Positions 5,714 to 11,392 of a stretch of 11,392 bases of DNA are shown here, in pieces; within the stretch, counting starts at the first letter, position 1; each line of letters starts with the position of its first letter. The stretch is taken from positions 1 through 11,392 of the forward strand of contig JAISSE010000008.1 of NCBI GenBank assembly GCA_031273285.1, read 5' to 3'. Source of the DNA: Prevotellaceae bacterium (GTDB taxonomy: Bacteria > Bacteroidota > Bacteroidia > Bacteroidales > UBA932). The notes under the pieces are model-generated. The model was given only the letters and a program-made list of their open reading frames with translations, did no database searches and had not been told where the DNA came from. The position numbers were made by a program, and so were the translations under genes.

Positions 5714-6622
5714 ATGAAAAGTCTGGTATCGATAAATGACCTTTCCAAATCGGAGGTATTGAATATTCTGGATATGGCGGCTTTGTTTGAAGCCGACCCG
5801 AACCGTAAACTTGCGGAGAATAAGGTGATTGCAAGTATTTTTTTCGAACCTTCGACACGTACCCGTCTTAGTTTTGAAACGGCAATCAACCGTTTGGGCG
5901 CGCGAGTTATCGGATTTTCGGAGGTGTCGAATACAAGCGTATCCAAAGGCGAAACATTAAAGGACACCATCACAATGATTTCCAACTATGCCGATATGAT
6001 TGTGATACGTCATCCTCTTGAAGGCAGCGTCAGATATGTAAGCGAAATTTCAAGTGTGCCGGTGATTAATGCCGGCGACGGCTCGAATCAGCATCCTACC
6101 CAGACACTGCTCGATTTGTATTCAATCGGAAAAACGCAGGGACGGCTGGACGACTTGCACATAACAATGGTGGGCGATCTGAAATACGGTCGCACGGTAC
6201 ACTCGCTGTTAATGGCTATGTCGCATTTCAATCCGCGCTTCCGTTTTATCGCTCCCAAGGAACTCGCCATGCCCGACGAATATAAAAAGTATCTGAAACA
6301 GAAAAATATTCCGTTTGAAGAACATCACGATCTGGCGGAAAACATTATAGATACGGATATTGTGTACATGACAAGGGTTCAAAAGGAACGCTTTTCGGAA
6401 CCGATGGAATACGAAAAACTGAAAAACACGTATATCCTCCGAAATTCGATGCTGGAACGCACAAAGCCCAATATGAAGGTTTTGCATCCTTTGCCGCGTG
6501 TCGGGGAAATATCCGAAGATGTGGACAAAAACCCCAAGGCATATTACTTCAATCAGGCAAAAAACGGCGTTTATGCCCGAATGGCGGCAATTTGCTATTT
6601 GTTGGGTATCAATAATATATAA
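5714..6622 (+). CDS. pyrB: Aspartate carbamoyltransferase, catalytic chain
   Basis: 302 residues. It catalyses carbamoyl phosphate + L-aspartate to N-carbamoyl-L-aspartate, the committed step of pyrimidine synthesis, in the cytoplasm as a trimer or higher complex. Visible motifs: the carbamoyl-phosphate loop [13 protein letters not shown] (Ser47-Thr-Arg-Thr-Arg51), the mobile loop NTSVSKGET (Lys78), HPTQTLLDL (~127-135), [12 protein letters not shown] (~154-165) and HPLPRVGEI (~258-266). I start it at the ATG at 5714, where [10 protein letters not shown] matches the usual N-terminus; an earlier TTG at 5687 overlaps the promoter motif. Length is normal (E. coli 311). The regulatory chain gene pyrI, a frequent neighbour in Bacteroidota, is not downstream; a membrane protein gene starts 3 bases after the stop. 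Confidence 0.95.
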   Translation: MKSLVSINDLSKSEVLNILDMAALFEADPNRKLAENKVIASIFFEPSTRTRLSFETAINRLGARVIGFSEVSNTSVSKGETLKDTITMISNYADMIVIRHPLEGSVRYVSEISSVPVINAGDGSNQHPTQTLLDLYSIGKTQGRLDDLHITMVGDLKYGRTVHSLLMAMSHFNPRFRFIAPKELAMPDEYKKYLKQKNIPFEEHHDLAENIIDTDIVYMTRVQKERFSEPMEYEKLKNTYILRNSMLERTKPNMKVLHPLPRVGEISEDVDKNPKAYYFNQAKNGVYARMAAICYLLGINNI

Positions 6623-6625
6623 TTC

Positions 6626-8023
6626 ATGATACTTGTTTATTTTGCCTGTGCCTTTCTTGTTATAGGAGTGATATACAGGACAAAGGAGCGGAAAAAGATA
6701 TATAAACCGACTTTTGCCTTTCTGACGGTTCAGGCGCTGTTTCTGGTATATACCGTTTTTAACAGGGATGCTACCGAAGCGGGTATTTTCACGTATGACA
6801 GTCTGGGGATATTTTTTTTCGGGATTCTGGTTTTAATCTCGTTTGCAGTACTTTATCACAGCCAAAAATATCTCGACAGGGAAGACGCCAAGCAGACAGG
6901 TCTGTATAATATGGCGTTTGTGTCGTTATGCGCCTCAATCACAGGGGCGTATTTTTCGAACAATGTTACGGCGACCTGGGTTCTGATAGAAGCGACCACC
7001 CTGGGGTCGGCGCTGCTGATATATCACCGGCGTACCGAGCGGGCGCTGGAGGCTGCATGGAAATACGTGTTTGTCTGTTCGATAGGCATCCTGATAGCCT
7101 ATCTCGGCATACTGTTTTTAAGCATCATACTGAAACACCAGCACGGCAACATGTCGTTCGGCAGTCTGGCGGAAGCGATTCCGACGGCTAATCCTCTGTA
7201 TCTGAAACTTGCGTTTGTACTTGTATTGACGGGTTACAGCTGCAAAATGGAGTTTTTCCCTCTCTATCCGATTGGTATAGATGCGAATCACAGCACACCG
7301 ACGCCCATGAGCGCTTTCTTTTCCACAGCAATGGTAAATCTGGGTTTTGTCTCGATATTCAGGATATACAAGCTGCTGTTCGATTCGCCGGTTTTTCCGT
7401 GGGCGCAGAACGTCATGTTTGTGGCGGGGTTTGTCAGTCTTTTGGTTGCAGCCATATACATCGCTCAGGTAGAGCACTGTAAACGGCTTCTGGCATATTC
7501 GACCGTGGAAAATATGGGTATCGTCCTGCTGATACTTTCGACCGACAGGGCAGGCATGGTTTATGCCGTTTTTCATGTACTGATGCATTCTCTGGTAAAA
7601 TCGACCGCTTTCATGCGCCTGTCCGTAATCGGAAGAACGTATGGCAGCTACAAATTGAAGAATCTCGGCGGATACGGGCAAATATCCGGAGTCGGCTCCT
7701 GCATATTGATTTTATGCTTGCTGGGATTGACGGCGATTCCTCCTTCGGCGCTGTTCATATCGGAAATGTACGCTTTTTCGGCATTGAGTTCAAATGCGGT
7801 TACATTGATTCTGGTGGGGCTGATGATTTGCATAATACTCTATTTCCTTTGCGCCAAGCTGCTTAAAATAGTGTATGGCGAAAAACCCGACAAACCGGTA
7901 TCCGTCGAAAAAGAAGACCGCCCGACTTTATACATTCAGTTTGCCCTGCTCGGCATTTTCTTTTTTTTCGGAATGTATCAACCACAGTGGTTTATGGATA
8001 TGATACGCGAATGTGTCGATTGA
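6626..8023 (+). CDS. HyfF/NuoN-like proton-translocating membrane subunit
   Basis: 465 residues, strongly hydrophobic, probably 13-14 membrane helices, of the antiporter-like (Proton_antipo_M) family of complex I, group 4 hydrogenases and Mrp antiporters. It is closest in appearance to hydrogenase-4 subunit F: NNVTATWVLIEATTLGSALL (~112-131) followed by AWKY, then GYSCKMEFFPLYPIGIDANH (~203-222), and AIPPSALFISEMY (~370-382). Ionisable residues at the expected pumping positions are present: Glu122, Lys207, His317/His321 and Lys325, Glu380. E. coli HyfF is about 526 residues, so this one is on the short side. It begins 3 bases after pyrB and is probably co-transcribed with it. No hydrogenase large or small subunit, HyfB, HyfC or HyfE is in the window, so its partners, if any, are elsewhere. 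Confidence 0.82.
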   Translation: MILVYFACAFLVIGVIYRTKERKKIYKPTFAFLTVQALFLVYTVFNRDATEAGIFTYDSLGIFFFGILVLISFAVLYHSQKYLDREDAKQTGLYNMAFVSLCASITGAYFSNNVTATWVLIEATTLGSALLIYHRRTERALEAAWKYVFVCSIGILIAYLGILFLSIILKHQHGNMSFGSLAEAIPTANPLYLKLAFVLVLTGYSCKMEFFPLYPIGIDANHSTPTPMSAFFSTAMVNLGFVSIFRIYKLLFDSPVFPWAQNVMFVAGFVSLLVAAIYIAQVEHCKRLLAYSTVENMGIVLLILSTDRAGMVYAVFHVLMHSLVKSTAFMRLSVIGRTYGSYKLKNLGGYGQISGVGSCILILCLLGLTAIPPSALFISEMYAFSALSSNAVTLILVGLMICIILYFLCAKLLKIVYGEKPDKPVSVEKEDRPTLYIQFALLGIFFFFGMYQPQWFMDMIRECVD

Positions 8024-8111
8024 TGATTTGCGCCCGTTGCGACACACTTTGCGCCCTTTACGTTAAAATAATTTCTCTGCGAGGCGATATTTTAGAGTTT
8101 ATATTCAATAC
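8024..8111. other. Spacer between the HyfF-like gene and the IS remnant
   Basis: Non-coding. The phrase TTTGCGCCC occurs twice (8027-8035 and 8048-8056), in a style seen in other Bacteroidota intergenic repeats. No hairpin terminator is apparent. The last bases include the candidate left end of the IS remnant. Confidence 0.4.
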
Positions 8112-8786
8112 TTGTATAAAGCATTCTTTTCCGTATCTTTGCAAAAATATTATACAGGATGAAGTACGACAGAATAAGAAAAAATCCGTCCCGGTTGCAG
8201 AGTTTGACCTGCTTCAGTGTGGAAGAGTTCGACTCTTTTTTACCCGCTTTCAAGTATGAGCGGGATGAATACTGTTCTCATTACACCCTGCGGGGCAAAG
8301 TCAGGGAACGCATCTCTTACGGGCGCAGAAGTAGCCTGTTACCGATGATCGGCGACAGGTTACCGTTCATATTATCCTGCCTGAAAAACAATCCTCTGCA
8401 GGAATATCACGGAGCGACATTCGGCATGACTCAGCCTCAATGTAATGCGTGGATACGCCTGCTGTCGGAAATATTGCTCAAAACGCTGAAAACACTCGAA
8501 GAGTTGCCCGACCGGAACTCTCAACAGATGCAGTTTGTCCTTCATGGCATACAGGATGTGCTGCCCGACGGAACGGAAAGACCTGTCCGAAAAGCAAAAA
8601 CAGCAAAACGGCAAAATTTCCTCTTTCAGAATTGCAGTCGAACACGCCATTGGCGGTGTCAAATGCTGTTGTATTCTCAGGGAGCGTTTCAGATGTCATA
8701 GATACGGTTTCGACGATAAGGTTATGCCAATCGCCTGCGGTTTGCACAACTTTCGTATCTCTTTTAAAGAAAGCCTTATAAACTCT
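8094..8786 (+). mobile_element. IS5-superfamily insertion sequence remnant, internally deleted
   Basis: The transposase remnant is bracketed by a perfect 10-bp inverted pair, AGAGTTTATA (8094-8103) and TATAAACTCT (8777-8786), which could be the terminal inverted repeats. The right copy overlaps the last codons of the transposase frame. I cannot see a convincing target-site duplication (TTT on the left, TAT on the right), so the exact ends are uncertain and the 10-bp match could be chance in A/T-rich DNA. The element carries its own promoter motif. Confidence 0.55.
8112..8141 (+). promoter_or_regulatory. Promoter of the IS transposase remnant
   Basis: TTG (8112-8114), 19 bases, then TATCTTTG (8134-8141), an exact TAnnTTTG box. 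The transposase ATG follows 17 bases later. It lies inside the candidate left inverted repeat, so it travels with the element. Confidence 0.7.
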
Positions 8787-8798
8787 TATTGCACATAA
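8159..8798 (+). pseudogene. Broken IS5-superfamily (DDE_Tnp_4 type) transposase
   Basis: The first ~143 residues are in one frame from the ATG at 8159: SLTCFSVEEFDSFLPAF, then a helix-turn-helix region with DRLPFILSCLKNNPLQEYHG, FGMTQPQCNAWIRLLSEIL (~86-104) and DGTERPV, whose Asp should be the first catalytic residue. The C-terminal part then reads in a different frame: KDLSEKQKQQNGKISSF, RIAVEHAIGGVK (whose Glu should be the last catalytic residue), RERFRCHRYGFDDKV and CGLHNFRISFK, ending at 8798. The middle of the protein with the second catalytic Asp is missing. The original frame runs on to a stop at 8701 with nonsense residues. The junction lies at about 8577-8587, where the same bases can be read as either side. 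It cannot encode an active transposase. Confidence 0.85.
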
Positions 8799-8838
8799 TG
8801 TCTATTATTTCACACTATATTTAACATACAATTTCGGG

Positions 8839-8868
8839 CAAAGATACTGCATTTTTCTTAATCTCCAA
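8839..8868 (-). promoter_or_regulatory. Orphan minus-strand promoter aimed at the IS remnant
   Basis: On the minus strand TTG (8866-8868), 19 bases, then TATCTTTG (8839-8846): an exact match to the Bacteroidota promoter consensus with optimal spacing. Transcription would start near 8832 and run antisense through the transposase pseudogene. No credible minus-strand gene follows. Confidence 0.5.
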
Positions 8869-8943
8869 GTTAAATGATGTTAAATTAAATATAACTTACA
8901 TGGTATTAGGTATTTAATACACATAATTTTCTCAATCGGCGCC

Positions 8944-10290
8944 TTATTGTCTGGCGGTTTTACGTGCGTACAGATTCAGTGCCAGAGCCGACAGTACGGC
9001 AATACCCACAAACACATACCATATGTAATGCGCATTTTTCGCGGCTTCCTGCCAGGCTTCGTGATTTGGAAACTTTTCCGGGTCGGGACAGAACCAGTCG
9101 AGCAAATATCCGGAAATAATAAACGCCACCAGCCACGAAAAAAACGAGTGAAGATGCGAAAATCCGAGATAAAGACCTTCCTCGCCTTCGGGAGCCTGCA
9201 ACGAAAAATATTCGAGATAGCGCGGTGATATGAATGTTTCGGCTATACCCTGAAAAGCTATCCCCACAATCATCATGAAGGCAATGGGATGCAGCCCCGC
9301 TATTGTCTCCGTGCCGACAAAATTTCCGGCAGCCATAATGAATGCGGAAAAAGGCAGAATACACATCCCGATATACATGGAAGTTATCGCTTTCCGTTTG
9401 CGCATCAGATGCGTTACAAGATTTACGAAAAGAAAGACCACCAGCGGGTTGATATTCGCATACCATGCCGGCTGGGCGTCTGCACCCGCCATACGCAAAA
9501 CGTACTTCGGCATGGTTGCATACATTTGTCCCTGAACCAGCCAAAATCCGGATATTATGATTATAAGAACCATCAATCGCCCGTTCGACAGCACCTTGAG
9601 CAAGCCATTCCAAATTTCTCCGATGGATTTCCCGTTTTTGTCGTCCCTGTTGGATGCGTACAGGAAGAATATCAGTACGAAAGCCAGCAGAGTAGCCGCT
9701 GCCGAGAAATAATTCAGCACGATAAGACCGGTTTCGCCCATCGATTTTCGGAGAGGTTCGACTATGGTTTTCCCCGAAAAAGCCCCGATATTTACCATCA
9801 TGTAAAATATCGAAAATCCTCTTGCCCTGTTTGCTGCGGTCGTTTCCCTTGCCACGGTGCCGGATATGACGCTTTTGACAAACGACCCGCCAAGCATTAT
9901 CAGCAGCATTACGGGTATGATTGCCCATCGTGCCGGGCTGTCGGCGATTCCGTGAAATTCCGTTTTTGTGCCGTAGGATACCAGTCCGGCAGATTCCAGT
10001 ACGGTCGGCAGCAGCCCCATAGCCGCATAACCCGCCGTCAGCAGTAAAAACGCGAGCAGCATGGCTTTCCGAAACCCGATTTTATCGGCATAAGCTCCGC
10101 TGAACATGGGCAGCAGATATAAGCCGGCAGAAAAGAATCCGGAAATAAATCCCGCCTGAATATCGCTGAAGCCCAAAATATTGGACAGATATAAGGTGAT
10201 TACTATAAAAACGCCGTAATATGCCGCACGTTCAAGCAGTTCAACGACATTTGCCGTCCAGAATGCTTTGGAAAAATTTCTTGTCATCAT
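8944..10290 (-). CDS. MFS transporter with POT/PTR2 (peptide transporter) features
   Basis: 448 residues, about 12-14 membrane helices, inner membrane. The N-terminal ELLERAAYYG (residues 17-26) matches the ExxERxxYYG motif of proton-coupled oligopeptide transporters. GAYADKIGFRKAM (~65-77) is the loop 2-3 DxxGxR motif of the major facilitator superfamily. GGSFVKS (Lys139) corresponds to the POT helix 4 motif with a conserved Lys, and FSIFYMMVNIGAFSG (159-173) matches the second PTR2 signature. These support proton-driven uptake of peptides or similar small solutes; the true substrate is not evident, and this branch may have diverged. Start is the double ATG at 10290/10287. No strong promoter box is seen upstream. 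It follows the oxidoreductase gene on the same strand, but a terminator-like hairpin separates them. Confidence 0.85.
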   Translation of the reverse strand: MMTRNFSKAFWTANVVELLERAAYYGVFIVITLYLSNILGFSDIQAGFISGFFSAGLYLLPMFSGAYADKIGFRKAMLLAFLLLTAGYAAMGLLPTVLESAGLVSYGTKTEFHGIADSPARWAIIPVMLLIMLGGSFVKSVISGTVARETTAANRARGFSIFYMMVNIGAFSGKTIVEPLRKSMGETGLIVLNYFSAAATLLAFVLIFFLYASNRDDKNGKSIGEIWNGLLKVLSNGRLMVLIIIISGFWLVQGQMYATMPKYVLRMAGADAQPAWYANINPLVVFLFVNLVTHLMRKRKAITSMYIGMCILPFSAFIMAAGNFVGTETIAGLHPIAFMMIVGIAFQGIAETFISPRYLEYFSLQAPEGEEGLYLGFSHLHSFFSWLVAFIISGYLLDWFCPDPEKFPNHEAWQEAAKNAHYIWYVFVGIAVLSALALNLYARKTARQ

Positions 10291-10386
10291 GTTAATTTAT
10301 TTTTCGTTTACAATTAAATTACAAATGTGAACAAACCATTCGCAATTTTTAATTTATTCGATTTACCCGACCGCAGATAAAAATAA

Positions 10387-10446
10387 ACATCCTTCTCCGC
10401 TATAAATACCGGACAAAACCGGATATGCATAACAGCAGAAGGATGT
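10387..10446 (-). terminator. Hairpin terminator after the Gfo/Idh/MocA gene
   Basis: ACATCCTTCT (10387-10396) pairs perfectly with AGAAGGATGT (10437-10446), and an inner GCT/AGC pair extends it across a two-base bulge; the loop is about 32 bases. On the minus strand the stem is followed by TTTATTTTTAT. It lies 32 bases past the stop codon of the oxidoreductase gene. Confidence 0.75.
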
Positions 10447-10477
10447 CCGATTTATGAACACAGACCGGATCCCGGCT

Positions 10478-11392
10478 TTATTTTTTCGCTGCTTCCAGGG
10501 CTTCACTCGACGGTCTGCCCGGTTTTGGAGCTACGCCTTCGTGATAATCAGGCAAATCGCCCAGCTCGTATGTTTCGGGACCGTAACGAAGCGGTGATGC
10601 CATGATTTCGTCCCATGAAATTGCTTTTCCCGTATAGGCAGCTTCGCGTCCGAGGATAGCAACCTGCGTGGAATAAGCCAAATCTTCCGCCTGATTGATT
10701 TTCTTGTCCAGCCGGATAGATTCCACGAGATGAACATGTTCCTGATCATAAGGATCTTTTACGGGTTTGGTCTCGTAATCGTAAGCCCAGATTGTTTTTC
10801 CCGTAAAATCTTCAATATGAATGGGGTCATATAAAATAACCGCGCCTTTGGTGCCATATACAAGTTCTCCGATATTGGTGTCGCAACCGTCAATCTGACG
10901 TGCGGTAGCCAGCATTCGTTTGTTGTTGTTGTAGTAATAATCAACACTGAAGAAATCGAAAATATCTCCGGTATAACGCTGAGCGCGTCCGCCGAAACCT
11001 ACCGCCCGCACAGGCTGTTCGCCCATGAACCATGTAACGATATCAATATTGTGGATAGCCTGATCCAGAATATGGTCTCCGCTCAGCCATTTAATGTTAA
11101 ACCAGTTGCGGAGATTGTATTCCATGTCGCTCCATTCGGAACGTTTGGGTTTGTTCCACCACGCGCCCTGATTCCAGTGAGCCGAAGCCGAAACAATATC
11201 GCCGATCAATCCGTTTTTCACCTGAACGAATGCTTCCCAATAGTCGCGACGATGCCGCCGCTGATTTCCCGTAACCACGGTTAATCCTTTGGTTGTAGCC
11301 ACTTTGGCTGCTGCTATTACCGTACGGATACCCGCAGGATCTACGGCGCACGGTTTTTCCATGAAGACGTGTTTTCCGGCATCTACCGCAGC
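10478..11392 (-). CDS. Gfo/Idh/MocA family oxidoreductase, 5' end cut off
   Basis: 304 residues are visible; the frame is open to the window edge, and residues AAVDAGKHVF precede the internal Met at 11362, so the true start lies outside. KHVFMEKPCAVD holds the family's EKP motif with the conserved Lys that closes the NAD(P) domain. WLSGDHILDQAIHNIDIVTW (about residues 102-121 of the visible part) carries the active-site Asp and His pattern of the C-terminal domain. Members oxidise or epimerise sugars and inositols with NAD(P). GNQRRHRRDYWEAF and the Trp-rich stretch after it are typical of the Bacteroidota branch, many of which are exported, but the N-terminus needed to test that is missing. 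The C-terminal tail is short and Ala/Lys-rich. Substrate unknown. Confidence 0.9.
   Translation of the reverse strand, partial: AAVDAGKHVFMEKPCAVDPAGIRTVIAAAKVATTKGLTVVTGNQRRHRRDYWEAFVQVKNGLIGDIVSASAHWNQGAWWNKPKRSEWSDMEYNLRNWFNIKWLSGDHILDQAIHNIDIVTWFMGEQPVRAVGFGGRAQRYTGDIFDFFSVDYYYNNNKRMLATARQIDGCDTNIGELVYGTKGAVILYDPIHIEDFTGKTIWAYDYETKPVKDPYDQEHVHLVESIRLDKKINQAEDLAYSTQVAILGREAAYTGKAISWDEIMASPLRYGPETYELGDLPDYHEGVAPKPGRPSSEALEAAKK

Noticed and set aside
8960-9928. 322-residue minus-strand open frame inside the MFS gene
   Set aside because: It is an out-of-frame shadow with Arg/Cys/Gly-rich composition, while the other frame carries membrane helices and POT motifs.
1-11392. A defence, toxin-antitoxin or retron-type system
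   Set aside because: I looked for nuclease, reverse transcriptase, ATPase and small toxin-antitoxin motifs on both strands and found none; the unknown lipoprotein stands alone.

Overview
The window looks like chromosomal DNA of a Bacteroidota bacterium, most likely Bacteroidales. Several intergenic regions carry the phylum's promoter signature: a TAnnTTTG -7 box with a TTG -33 box 19-20 bases upstream. Shine-Dalgarno sequences are weak or absent. The gene families also fit (DUF2264 exported enzyme, PAS-like/LuxR regulator, Gfo/Idh/MocA dehydrogenase, UDP-glucuronate decarboxylase). No RNA gene, CRISPR array, phage module or defence system was found.

Layout: (1) 1-3275, minus strand: the 5' end of a UDP-glucuronate decarboxylase gene; a hairpin terminator; a small unrecognised lipoprotein with internal repeats, whose promoter is capped by a perfect 14-bp palindrome; and a two-gene operon of an exported DUF2264 protein followed, after 8 bases, by a PAS-like/LuxR regulator. 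(2) 3276-3562: a divergent spacer holding a long imperfect inverted repeat, with one promoter motif on each side facing outward. (3) 3563-8023, plus strand: two tandem, diverged lgt paralogues (prolipoprotein diacylglyceryl transferase), a repeat-rich spacer, then pyrB (aspartate carbamoyltransferase) with a HyfF-like proton-pumping membrane subunit 3 bases behind it. (4) About 8094-8786: a dead IS5-superfamily element whose transposase core has been deleted and frameshifted. (5) 8839-11392, minus strand: a well-formed promoter aimed into the dead IS, a POT-like MFS transporter, a hairpin terminator, and the C-terminal part of a Gfo/Idh/MocA oxidoreductase that runs off the window.

Most genes are housekeeping or ordinary accessory genes. 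The parts most worth a second look are the duplicated lgt pair with all expected catalytic residues kept in both copies, the HyfF-like subunit with no hydrogenase partner in the window and sitting where pyrI would be expected, the palindrome abutting the lipoprotein promoter, and the apparent microhomology-mediated decay of the IS. I see no clear new multi-gene system. All names rest on motif recognition by eye; no database search was run.
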